NCBI GenBank assembly: GCA_903938205.1
Contig: CAJACJ010000344.1
Coordinates: forward strand, 1 to 13,483
Source: an uncultured bacterium
GTDB lineage: Bacteria; Planctomycetota; Phycisphaerae; Phycisphaerales; SM1A02
DNA: 13,483 bases
Reading direction: 5' to 3'
Below are positions 1 through 6,426 of this stretch, piece after piece. The notes under the pieces were generated by a model. That model had not been told where the DNA came from, did no database searches, and worked only from the letters and a program-made list of their open reading frames with translations. The first letter of the stretch is position 1; every line of letters starts with the position of its first letter. A program made the translations under genes and the position numbers.

Positions 1-1
1 A

Positions 2-574
2 ATGCAGGCCGTCGCACAAACAAGCTCCATTAGTTTTTGTTTTCAAGAGGGGCGATTACTGCCGTGGCGCAATGTGCTGGACAATGTGGCGCTGCCACTG
101 GAACTCAACGGAGTGCTAGCGCACGAAAGACGCTCCGCCGCGCGTGAGATGTTGGCGAAGATGCAATTGTCGGACAGCGAAAATAAAATGCCGGCGCAAC
201 TTTCTGGTGGCATGCGCATGCGCGTGGCTATGGCGCGCGCGTTGGTGACGCGGCCCAAACTTTTATTGTTGGACGAGCCGTTCGGAGCGCTAGACGAAGT
301 CACGCGCCTTGCCCTTGATGAGGAGTTGCGCCAACTTTGGCTTGACACTGGCACCACTGCGATTCTGGTGACGCATTCAATTCAGGAGGCGGTATCGCTT
401 GCGCAGCAAGTTGTGGTGATGCGTGGCAAGCCTGGACGCACCATGCAATCCATTGCAATTGACTTGCCCAAAGACGCGGCGCATCGAACAAGCATGCAGT
501 TTGTTTCACTGTGCGAACGCGTATATCAACAGATGACTTTGCAAAGCAAAGAAGTGGCGGGGGTGGCGCAATGA
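2..574 (+). CDS. ABC transporter ATP-binding protein (NrtD/SsuB/ThiZ class), 5' end missing
   Basis: This is the ATP-hydrolysing subunit of an ABC importer. It works on the inner face of the membrane with the permease that follows. The visible part begins just before the Q-loop (FCFQEGRLLPWRNV, about residues 12-25). It then shows the signature LSGGMRMRVAMARAL (about 67-81), Walker B with D-loop (LLLLDEPFGALDE, about 87-99) and the H-loop (VTHSIQEA). The P-loop (Walker A) is not present, so the true start lies upstream of the window and the first ATG here is only internal. The GRLLPWRNV and PFGALDEVTR wording is typical of the nitrate/sulfonate/taurine/thiamine-precursor ATPase group. The stop overlaps the permease start (ATGA), so the two are translationally coupled. 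Family assignment is firm; the substrate is inferred only from the binding protein. Confidence 0.93.
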   Translation: MQAVAQTSSISFCFQEGRLLPWRNVLDNVALPLELNGVLAHERRSAAREMLAKMQLSDSENKMPAQLSGGMRMRVAMARALVTRPKLLLLDEPFGALDEVTRLALDEELRQLWLDTGTTAILVTHSIQEAVSLAQQVVVMRGKPGRTMQSIAIDLPKDAAHRTSMQFVSLCERVYQQMTLQSKEVAGVAQ

Positions 575-1350
575 AAAAAATTCTTCGCGTGGCTCTGCCG
601 CCCATCTTCACAGCCATCGCGCTGCTGGTGGCATGGGAAATTGCAGTCGTGGTGTTCAAGCCCGCCGCATATTTGCTGCCATCGCCGCTTGCCATTCTGC
701 GCGCCGCCAACATTGATTCGCGCCAACTGATCAACGCCACGCTTTCAACCGCAATCAGCGCGGGTCTTGGGTTTGTGATTGCGGCGGTGGTGGGAATGGT
801 GTGCGCAAGTGTGTTGAGTCAAAGTCAATTTTTGCAGCGCGGTCTCTATCCGCTGGCATCGCTTTTTCAAATGGTTCCGCTTGTCGCAATCGCGCCGCTA
901 TTGGTGATTTGGCTTGGCTATGGGCTTAGCGCAACGGTTGCCAGTGCGGCCATTGTGGCTGTGTTTCCAGTATTGGCCAACACGCTTGATGGGCTTCGCT
1001 CCACTGATCCCGCGCTACGCGAATTGTTTCGCATTTACAAAGCCAATCGTTTTACGCGTTGGTGGAAGTTGGAATTGCCAAGCGCCACGCCAAACATGGT
1101 CACGGGTTTGCGCATTGCGGCGGGGTTGGCGGTGATTGGGACGGTGGTTGGAGAATTTGTTTCTGGTTACGCCGGCGAAGACGCACCGCTTGGAATGGTG
1201 GTGCTTGCAGCCATGCGCAGTGCGCGCACTGATTTGGTTTTTGCCGCGGTGGCGTTGTCCGCGGCGGTTGGCTTCGTATTGTTCGGTGCCGTCAGTTTTT
1301 TAGGATGGCTCTCGCTTCGCAAGTGGCACGCGTCTACGCTTTCGCGCTAG
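571..1350 (+). CDS. ABC transporter permease (SsuC/TauC/ThiX class)
   Basis: This is the membrane channel subunit of the same importer, 259 residues. The frame is open upstream to an ATG at 511. The start at 571 is preferred because it gives M-K-K-I-L-R followed directly by the first membrane helix, and because its ATG overlaps the ATPase stop as ATGA. Several hydrophobic segments are visible (about residues 10-30, 55-75, 90-120, 180-205 and 225-250). The cytoplasmic coupling loop (EAA-type) is ELFRIYKANRFTRWWKLELP, followed by S-A-T-P-N-M-V-T-G-L-R-I-A-A-G, which is standard for the BPD_transp_1 family. The first helix is preceded by few charged residues, as is usual here. Length is normal for the family. 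Confidence 0.93.
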   Translation: MKKILRVALPPIFTAIALLVAWEIAVVVFKPAAYLLPSPLAILRAANIDSRQLINATLSTAISAGLGFVIAAVVGMVCASVLSQSQFLQRGLYPLASLFQMVPLVAIAPLLVIWLGYGLSATVASAAIVAVFPVLANTLDGLRSTDPALRELFRIYKANRFTRWWKLELPSATPNMVTGLRIAAGLAVIGTVVGEFVSGYAGEDAPLGMVVLAAMRSARTDLVFAAVALSAAVGFVLFGAVSFLGWLSLRKWHASTLSR

Positions 1351-1425
1351 TCACTGTGTACGCGTGGCCAGCATGCGCGGTATTTCTACTTTCTTCAAAA
1401 ACTCTTTACACACATTGCACAACAA

Positions 1426-2454
1426 ATGAGACACACTTCAAAAATAATTGCAGACATGAGCGCCACGTCGTGGCAAATTTTAAAATCTTGCATTCAATGC
1501 GCAACCGTGCTTGCGGCACTCTTGTGCGTAAGCGCATGCGACGGCGGTGATGCCGCAACTGGCGCGACCAAAATTCGATTGCAACTGAATTGGGTTCCAG
1601 AGCCTGAATTTGGGGGCATTTACGCAGCGGCGCAAGATGGGTTGTTCAAGGCGCAAGGTCTTGATGTTGAAATTATCAAGGGGGCGGCGGGCACATCCGT
1701 GTCGCAATTGATCGCGCAAGGCGCATGTGAAGCCGGCGTTGTCAGCGCCGATCAAGTGCTGACGTTGCGCGAGCAAGGTGGAAATATTGTCGCCACGTTC
1801 TCCATCTTTGAGCGCTCGCCCATGGGCTTCATGACGCACGCATCGTCAAGTGCCAACTCATTGGAGCAGGTTTGGAAAGGTTCAGGCAAGTTGGCCATTG
1901 AGCCAGGCATGCCATTCTTGAAGTGGATGGAAAAAACATATGGACCATCCACATGCACGCTTATTCCATACGGCGGCTCGTTGGTTGTCTTTCAAAGCGA
2001 TCAAGCCGCGGCCACGCAATGTTTTGTCACGGCGGAACCGGTGGAGATGGATTTGAAAAAGATTCCCGTGAAAGTTTTTGACATTGCTGAAAGCGGCTAC
2101 GACCCTTTCACGGCCGTGGTGTGCAGCTCTCAAACATGGCTGGAGAAGAACCGTGAGACCGCCATTAAGTTGTCGCGGGCCATGCGCGAAGGCTGGGTTA
2201 ATTACATGAACGATCCAGCGAAATATAATCCCGCGATCGCGGCCATGAATCCTTCTATGTCGCTTGAAGCCATGAATATTGCCGCGCAACGTATGCGCAA
2301 ATATGTGCTTGGTCCGTGGACGCAGGCGCATGGATATGGATCTATGGATCCTGCGCGCTGGACCGCGCTTGTATCGCAAATGCAATCCATGGGGCAACTC
2401 AGCAAAAGCGTTCCCGTACAAGAAGTGATGGTGGATTTGCTGCCCTCGCAATAA
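1426..2454 (+). CDS. NMT1/ThiY-like ABC substrate-binding lipoprotein
   Basis: This is the extracytoplasmic substrate-binding subunit of the importer, up to 342 residues. The N-terminus is a lipoprotein signal: a hydrophobic stretch ending in the lipobox V-S-A-C with the lipidated Cys at residue 38. A second ATG at 1456 (residue 11) would give a more usual 27-residue signal; neither start has a clear Shine-Dalgarno site. The mature protein opens with IRLQLNWVPEPEFGGIYAA and G-L-F-K-A-Q-G-L-D-V-E-I, then G-A-A-G-T-S-V-S-Q-L-I, the pattern of the NMT1/THI5-like family, which includes binders of the thiamine precursor hydroxymethylpyrimidine. It lies 75 bases after the permease on the same strand, so the order is ATPase, permease, binding protein. 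The ligand is inferred; aliphatic sulfonates or other pyrimidine-like compounds are alternatives. Confidence 0.9.
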   Translation: MRHTSKIIADMSATSWQILKSCIQCATVLAALLCVSACDGGDAATGATKIRLQLNWVPEPEFGGIYAAAQDGLFKAQGLDVEIIKGAAGTSVSQLIAQGACEAGVVSADQVLTLREQGGNIVATFSIFERSPMGFMTHASSSANSLEQVWKGSGKLAIEPGMPFLKWMEKTYGPSTCTLIPYGGSLVVFQSDQAAATQCFVTAEPVEMDLKKIPVKVFDIAESGYDPFTAVVCSSQTWLEKNRETAIKLSRAMREGWVNYMNDPAKYNPAIAAMNPSMSLEAMNIAAQRMRKYVLGPWTQAHGYGSMDPARWTALVSQMQSMGQLSKSVPVQEVMVDLLPSQ

Positions 2455-2493
2455 AAAAGAGCGTCACCCTGCTCTTGGAACATAGGGTGACGC
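2453..2493 (-). terminator. Intrinsic terminator for the minus-strand gene cluster (perfect 10-bp stem)
   Basis: The arms GCGTCACCCT (2461-2470) and AGGGTGACGC (2484-2493) are perfect reverse complements around a 13-base loop. Read on the minus strand the stem is followed by TCTTTTTTAT, the T-tract expected of a Rho-independent terminator. It lies 44 bases beyond the stop of the PEP-CTERM gene at 2537. Read on the plus strand no T-tract follows, so it would stop the importer transcripts less efficiently, although it begins only 6 bases after their last stop codon. Confidence 0.8.
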
Positions 2494-2536
2494 CCACTTC
2501 ATCCGCGGCGCGCTGAGCGACCTCAGAGCTTCTTGG

Positions 2537-3208
2537 TTACAACCGCGGGTGCGTTGAACGACGACGGCGCGAGATAAGTCCAGCCAATCCAAGCAACGCG
2601 AACGCGGCTGGAGTTGGAACAAGATTCACTTCAACCCATTCGGTCGCCGCGGCATGATCCTCTTCGCTCATGCCCAGATTGAATACCGCGTAGAACACAT
2701 CGCTGCTGATCATGCCCACGGATTGATAGGTGAACGCGGCAAGGTAAACGCCATTGGCTGGATCGCCAATTGAGTTGCTCAACGTGTACTCCGGGTGCAC
2801 ATGGGTGTTAGCGGCACCTAAAAAACTAAGCGAGCCACCAGTGGTGCTGGAGGTGCTTTGCGAGCCGTAACCAAAGTTCAAGATATTGACCGACGCGTCA
2901 TAGCCAGATCCATTCCACACGCTTAGACCTGGGACCAGATTCATGGTGAATGTGATGCCAGTGAGCGAATTTGCGGCGCCAAAGCCAGGTTCATCGCCGC
3001 TAAACGGAAACGAAGGATCAATGCCAAACTCCGCCTCAAACACGCGCGTGTTCAGGGAAATAATATCGCCGGTGGTGTGGTCGTAACTACCCGTCACCAG
3101 TTGATTGCTATTGACATAAAGCCAGATATCGCCGTGAACTTCTTCGGCCATGGCGCTCGAGGTGTATGCCAACATGGAAAGTGAAATAACGCTGAACAAT
3201 GATTTCAT
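2537..3208 (-). CDS. PEP-CTERM-tailed secreted protein, paralogue of the dockerin-tailed neighbour
   Basis: This 223-residue exported protein starts with a signal peptide (MKSLFSVISLSMLAYTSSAMA, cleavage probably after A-M-A). It ends in a PEP-CTERM-like sorting signal: V-P-T-P, a hydrophobic helix (A-A-F-A-L-L-G-L-A-G-L-I-S), then R-R-R-R. Such tails are recognised by an exosortase, which would have to be encoded elsewhere. The body has the acidic segment D-P-S-F-P-F-S-G-D-E-P-G-F, the block V-W-N-G-S-G-Y, a H-V-H-P-E-Y segment and a C-terminal D-V-F-Y-A-V-F-N-L-G-M-S-E-E-D. The same blocks recur in the product of the gene at 3302-4126, so the two are paralogues. A strong ribosome-binding site precedes the ATG. 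Similar surface proteins in cyanobacteria (the all3515 type) are reported as zinc-regulated; membership of that family is a guess that needs a profile search. Confidence 0.85.
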   Translation of the reverse strand: MKSLFSVISLSMLAYTSSAMAEEVHGDIWLYVNSNQLVTGSYDHTTGDIISLNTRVFEAEFGIDPSFPFSGDEPGFGAANSLTGITFTMNLVPGLSVWNGSGYDASVNILNFGYGSQSTSSTTGGSLSFLGAANTHVHPEYTLSNSIGDPANGVYLAAFTYQSVGMISSDVFYAVFNLGMSEEDHAAATEWVEVNLVPTPAAFALLGLAGLISRRRRSTHPRL

Positions 3209-3215
3209 AGAAGTG

Positions 3216-3220
3216 CTCCT
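3216..3220 (-). promoter_or_regulatory. Shine-Dalgarno site of the PEP-CTERM protein gene
   Basis: AGGAG on the minus strand, 7 bases before the ATG that ends at 3208. It sits behind a pyrimidine-rich leader (T and C runs from about 3221 to 3260). This near-ideal site fixes the start and contrasts with most genes in the window. Confidence 0.75.
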
Positions 3221-3301
3221 AAAAATGGGGAAAGAAAAAAGGAAATGAAAAAATAGAAACGTGATTCTTTACAACCGTAGATTGAATAGTTGTGGCTTGA
3301 T

Positions 3302-4126
3302 TCATTGGCATGGCCCCGAGCTCAAGAGCACCAAGGACACATCGCCGGAGTCCACTTCGCCAGAGCCGTCTAAGTCGGTCGCGCAACCTTGGCATGGTCC
3401 GGCGTCTAAAAGACAGAGCGACACATCGCCGGAATCAACTTCGCCGGAGCCGTCGAGATCTCCAAAGCACGGCGCGGGAATAAGATTCGCTTGTGCCCAT
3501 TCGTATGCTGGATCAAAGTCCGCGCTTGCAAGTCCATCATTGAACACAATCCAAAACGGCTCACTGCGCGCCGCGGTGGAGCCAGTTGAATACAACTCAA
3601 TCTCAATCAAATACGCGCCGGTGGTTGGAAGTGCGGCGGTGTCCGCGGCCACGGTCATATTCATGTGCTTGTGAAATCCGCCGTTGCTTTGCACTTGCAA
3701 GTCAAAGCCATTGATGGCGCTCGCGCGAATATCAAATTGCAAAGTGAGATAGCGAATATTCATGCGCAAGCCAGTAGCCGGCACAAATTCGCTGCCGTTC
3801 CACTGTTTCAGTCCAGCCAGTGCGTTTATGCCAAGACGCGTTCCAGTGGCAAAATTTCCAGCCGCACTGTCATAGCCGGGGTTGGATGTGAAATGATCAA
3901 CGCCTGTGTCGGCGAAATTTCCCAGAAAAATGCGGCGTGCCTGCGTGCCGCCGGTGGTTGTGTATTCATGTGTTTCTATCACGGCGCCATTGCGAACAGG
4001 AACAATATCGCCCACGTGGTGCGCATGGACCGCCGTGGCAATCCATGTGGCGACAGTGGCGACAAGAAACAGAATGCGACGCGTGATGAGACGTGTTGAC
4101 AATTGCGTGTGAGCTAAGGTGGTCAT
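3302..4126 (-). CDS. Secreted protein with C-terminal GC-type dockerin pair
   Basis: This exported protein has 274 residues from the chosen start. The frame is open further upstream to 4231, but that would run into the preceding gene. The ATG at 4126 follows that gene's stop by one base, has GGGAG upstream and leads into a twin-arginine-looking but ordinary signal sequence (L-I-T-R-R-I-L-F-L-V-A-T-V-A-T-W-I-A-T-A, then V-H-A-H-H). The body repeats the blocks of the PEP-CTERM neighbour: a V-G-D-I opening, L-K-Q-W-N-G-S-E-F, H-K-H-M-N-M and P-F-W-I-V-F-N-D-G-L, then E-W-A-Q-A-N-L-I-P-A-P. After this comes a tail of two Ca-binding-type units, each D-L-D-G-S-G-E-V-D-S-G-D-V-S-L, with G-P-C-Q between and at the end. 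This is the GC-type dockerin tail of planctomycete secreted proteins and probably mediates surface attachment. Its binding partner is not in the window. Confidence 0.85.
   Translation of the reverse strand: MTTLAHTQLSTRLITRRILFLVATVATWIATAVHAHHVGDIVPVRNGAVIETHEYTTTGGTQARRIFLGNFADTGVDHFTSNPGYDSAAGNFATGTRLGINALAGLKQWNGSEFVPATGLRMNIRYLTLQFDIRASAINGFDLQVQSNGGFHKHMNMTVAADTAALPTTGAYLIEIELYSTGSTAARSEPFWIVFNDGLASADFDPAYEWAQANLIPAPCFGDLDGSGEVDSGDVSLCLLDAGPCQGCATDLDGSGEVDSGDVSLVLLSSGPCQ
3336..3457 (-). repeat. Two dockerin repeats encoded as near-identical DNA, 84-base period
   Basis: The blocks at 3336-3373 and 3420-3457 share the same opening (GACACATCGCCGG on the plus strand) and are nearly identical, offset by 84 bases (28 codons). 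They encode the two D-x-D-G-S-G-E-V-D Ca-binding units. The high DNA identity points to a recent internal duplication or to gene conversion between the units. Confidence 0.8.
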
Positions 4127-4127
4127 T

Positions 4128-4952
4128 TTATTTTTTCTCCCATGTCGTGTGAAGTTTGAATGAAACCCATGGATCAAATTGATTGAATTTTTCGTTGAGA
4201 TACAGCGAAGCAAACGAGTCCGTTGAGACATGACCGTCGGCGTAACCCCATGGGCTCATGGACTCGCCGTCATCAGAAATACCCTTGCTGTTGTAGGGAT
4301 TCCCACTTACGGCGTTGATTTGTAATTGGGTGCTTGCAATAGATAAAGCGCTTGGACTTTCGCCCCACTCTTCCACATGCGGATGATCGGCGCCAGCGAA
4401 GTCTCCAGTTTCAACCATGCACACGGTGTGCACGGTGGCCGCCGGATTTTTAATGCGCGAAATTCGGTCAGTCATGCGTGAAGAATCCACCGCGCCCCAC
4501 TCAGAAAATTCCCGCGCCAGATGATTGTTGATTCCGTAACTCGTGGTGCGAAAACGATTGGTGGACCCGGGCACGGGCACGCCCTGTCCGCCGTCATTTA
4601 CCGACCAATATGCGCTTTGATCTAGAGGATTTTTAATCGCAGCGGTTTGCTCAAAGTAGGGAGCAAGTGTGGTGACAAAACTTTCGTTGGTTCCTTGGTC
4701 GCCACCGCCGTGTGGCTGACGCGCATCCGCAAGATATCCCTTGTTGCTTTCGGCATACGCCAAATGCGCGCGCTCCAAGCCGCGTATTTGCGACAAACAT
4801 GTATTCACGCGCGAGGTCTTCATGGCGTTGTTCAAACTGGGGACCAACAGTCCAATCAATAGCGCAAGAATTGCGATGACCACAAGCAATTCAACAAGCG
4901 TGAAGCCGCGATTGCGTCGGCAAAAAAAATGTCGTTGCATGTCACATCCCAT
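4128..4952 (-). CDS. Type II secretion pseudopilin-like protein (prepilin N-terminal signal, ADGHV tail)
   Basis: The product has 274 residues, or 270 if the ATG at 4940 is used; that one has GGGA 6 bases upstream and gives a neat 12-residue leader. The prepilin peptidase site is unmistakable: R-N-R-G, then F-T-L-V-E-L-L-V-V-I-A-I-L-A-L-L-I-G. Cleavage after Gly leaves N-methyl-Phe, and Glu is at +5. The rest is a globular domain with conserved-looking N-T-C-L-S-Q-I-R-G-L, a D-H-P-H-V segment and W-G-Y-A-D-G-H-V near the end, like the H-x9-DG/ADGHV family that is greatly expanded in planctomycetes. Its function is unknown; such proteins may be minor pseudopilins or simply membrane-anchored extracytoplasmic proteins. 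It is followed after one base by the dockerin gene, so the two products are made in coordinated amounts. Confidence 0.9.
   Translation of the reverse strand: MGCDMQRHFFCRRNRGFTLVELLVVIAILALLIGLLVPSLNNAMKTSRVNTCLSQIRGLERAHLAYAESNKGYLADARQPHGGGDQGTNESFVTTLAPYFEQTAAIKNPLDQSAYWSVNDGGQGVPVPGSTNRFRTTSYGINNHLAREFSEWGAVDSSRMTDRISRIKNPAATVHTVCMVETGDFAGADHPHVEEWGESPSALSIASTQLQINAVSGNPYNSKGISDDGESMSPWGYADGHVSTDSFASLYLNEKFNQFDPWVSFKLHTTWEKK
4137..4141 (-). promoter_or_regulatory. Shine-Dalgarno site of the dockerin protein gene, inside the pseudopilin gene
   Basis: GGGAG on the minus strand lies 10 bases upstream of the ATG ending at 4126 and inside the last codons of the preceding gene. The run GGGAG-A6-TAA-A-ATG places the stop and the start one base apart, which supports termination-reinitiation. 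Confidence 0.65.
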
Positions 4953-5058
4953 CTACTGGCGTGGATTTGAAATCACACGATGTCAAACCAGATCAAACAA
5001 CACGAAGACACGTAAAAATCGCGTGGCTTCACACATGACCGCATGCGAGCGGAGTTGT

Positions 5059-5499
5059 TCAGATGGTGGGTGGAGGATTAGCCAAAGCGACCTTGGGTGA
5101 CTGGATCGCGTAAGGGCGTTCAGCGCGGGTCATTTCAAACGCGTTGTTGGCGCGCTCAAGGACCAATGGTTCAAGCAATATGCCAGCGTCAATGGAGGCC
5201 AGGGCAAGGTCATCGCAAATGCCACAGGGGTGCTCGGTGGCTGGATTGTGCGAAGCTGGCTCATCATGAGCGCAGTCATCTAGATGATGAGTTGGCGCTT
5301 CATTTTTAGCGATATTGAGCGCTATTTGCGCATGTTCATTCGCTGCGTGGCTTTGGGTGATGCAAGCACTATTGGCATGGCCAGCGGAATTGGAATGCGC
5401 AATCGAGTGCAATGAACGCAACGACATGCTTCCCAAGATGAGCATGGTCAAGCACAAGAATTTGGTCAAACGCACAAGCATGCAACTCATAATATACAT
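5059..5499 (-). CDS. Small His/Cys-rich exported protein, possible metal binder
   Basis: This 146-residue protein of unknown family has an N-terminal hydrophobic stretch (V-R-L-T-K-F-L-C-L-T-M-L-I-L-G-S-M) that acts as signal or membrane anchor. Starts at 5499, 5490 and 5481 are all possible, and none has a good Shine-Dalgarno site. The next roughly 70 residues hold about ten histidines (including H-H-L-D-D-C-A-H and A-S-H-N) and end in E-H-P-C-G-I-C-D-D-L-A-L, a C-x-x-C pair. The layout (anchor, His-rich stretch, H-x-C-x-x-C) recalls the small DUF2946-type proteins found beside copper or TonB systems, but I cannot show homology. It is the first gene of the leftward cluster, 106 bases before the pseudopilin gene and divergent from the methyltransferase gene. 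Overlapping frames on the other strand show no family features. Confidence 0.7.
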   Translation of the reverse strand: MYIMSCMLVRLTKFLCLTMLILGSMSLRSLHSIAHSNSAGHANSACITQSHAANEHAQIALNIAKNEAPTHHLDDCAHDEPASHNPATEHPCGICDDLALASIDAGILLEPLVLERANNAFEMTRAERPYAIQSPKVALANPPPTI

Positions 5500-5558
5500 C
5501 CAATTCCAAAATATCCAACAAATACTTTAAATTTTTCAAATTGCAATAGACTTGCCGC
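5500..5558. promoter_or_regulatory. AT-rich divergent control region
   Basis: This 59-base gap lies between the leftward His/Cys-rich gene and the rightward methyltransferase gene. It is much richer in A and T than the genes (for example ACTTTAAATTTTTCAAATTG) and must hold at least the promoters of the two divergent units. I see no convincing -35/-10 pair or symmetric operator. ATTGCAAT near 5540 is an 8-base palindrome, too short to call a regulator site. Confidence 0.4.
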
Positions 5559-6356
5559 ATGAAACCATCGCAACGGCCCACGCTGAAAGTTTTTGCAACC
5601 ACGCTTTGGGAATATCCAAGCCAGCACTATGACGCCGTGGATAAGGATGGTTTCAAAGTCACCATGCAGGGCGATAAGGATTACGTGGGCGCCACGCCGT
5701 CGTGGGTGTTGTGGCAGTTATTGACCCGCTACACGCGCGTGGGCGACAGCGTGCTTGATCCCATGTGCGGTTCTGGAACCACCATTGATGTGTGCGCGCA
5801 CTTGGAGCGCAAGCCCGTGGCATTTGATTTGGATCCGTCGCGCGAGGACATTGCGCAGGCCGACGCGCGCAAACTTCCGATCGCCGACTCAAGCGTGGAC
5901 TTTGCATTTATTGATCCACCGTATTCGACGCACGTGAATTACTCCGAGGACCCGCGCTGTATCGGCAAGCTTGACGCGGGGGATGAGAATGGTGGACGCG
6001 ACTATTACGAAGCCATGCATTTGGTGTTGAAGCAGATGCACCGTGTGCTGAAAAACCGCCGCTATATGGCTATTTATGTCAGCGATTCGTGGCGCAAGCG
6101 CCGCGGCGAAGCGGGCAAGGGCGCGGGTGTGTTCATGCCGATTGGTTTTGAATTGTTCGCCATGATGCGCGAGTTGTTTCAGCCTGTGGACATTATTTGC
6201 GTAGCGCGCAAAAATTCAAAGTTGGAAAGCGGCGCGTTCCGCAAAGGCGCCGAGGACGGAAATTTCTATCTGCGCGGTTTCAACTATCTCATGATTGGCA
6301 AGAAGGTGGATGATGAAGCGCCAACGCCAGCGCCAAGCAAAAAGTGGAAGACCTGA
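5559..6356 (+). CDS. DNA methyltransferase (N4/N6-amino type), no restriction partner nearby
   Basis: This 265-residue S-adenosylmethionine-dependent methylase has the cofactor motif V-L-D-P-M-C-G-S-G-T-T at residues 65-75 and the catalytic D-P-P-Y at 119-122. Motif X-like T-P-S-W-V-L-W-Q-L-L precedes the cofactor motif, so the order is X, I, IV. This differs from the common beta-class PF01555 enzymes, where DPPY comes first, and resembles the DNA methylase/TRM11-like group. D-P-P-Y methylates exocyclic amino groups (adenine N6 or cytosine N4), so DNA is the likely substrate, though an RNA guanine N2 substrate is not excluded. After D-P-P-Y comes S-T-H-V-N-Y-S-E-D-P, a subgroup-typical block. 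Neighbours are unrelated and no endonuclease gene is visible, so it is probably an orphan, regulatory-type methylase. No Shine-Dalgarno site precedes the ATG. Confidence 0.88.
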   Translation: MKPSQRPTLKVFATTLWEYPSQHYDAVDKDGFKVTMQGDKDYVGATPSWVLWQLLTRYTRVGDSVLDPMCGSGTTIDVCAHLERKPVAFDLDPSREDIAQADARKLPIADSSVDFAFIDPPYSTHVNYSEDPRCIGKLDAGDENGGRDYYEAMHLVLKQMHRVLKNRRYMAIYVSDSWRKRRGEAGKGAGVFMPIGFELFAMMRELFQPVDIICVARKNSKLESGAFRKGAEDGNFYLRGFNYLMIGKKVDDEAPTPAPSKKWKT

Positions 6357-6426
6357 ATTGCAGATTTGAATGCGCAGGGCGGATTTCCGCACTGACATTT
6401 GATCCGACTCGCTCATCAGCGTGCGG

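Noticed and set aside
511..570. Earlier start for the permease at 511
   Set aside because: It would overlap the ATPase by 64 bases and add a charged, Gly-rich segment before the first helix; ATG 571 with the ATGA overlap is far more typical.
2512..2525. CTGAG-CGAC-CTCAG as a second terminator after the PEP-CTERM gene
   Set aside because: The stem is only 5 bp without a T-tract; the hairpin at 2461-2493 is the credible terminator.
3261..4112. Plus-strand open frames over the dockerin gene
   Set aside because: These are shadow frames over a gene with a clear signal peptide and dockerin repeats; their repeats mirror the dockerin DNA duplication.
4127..4231. Longer dockerin protein starting at 4231
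   Set aside because: It would overlap the pseudopilin gene by about 100 bases and bury the signal peptide; ATG 4126 has a ribosome-binding site and a proper signal sequence.
4953..5058. Zur or Fur box before the pseudopilin gene
   Set aside because: Only short, imperfect symmetry (TTTGA with TCAAA, 12 bases apart) is present; it does not match any Zur or Fur consensus I know.
6379..6390. GCGGA-TT-TCCGC as a terminator between the convergent methyltransferase and lipoprotein genes
   Set aside because: The stem is only 4-5 bp with no T-tract on either strand.
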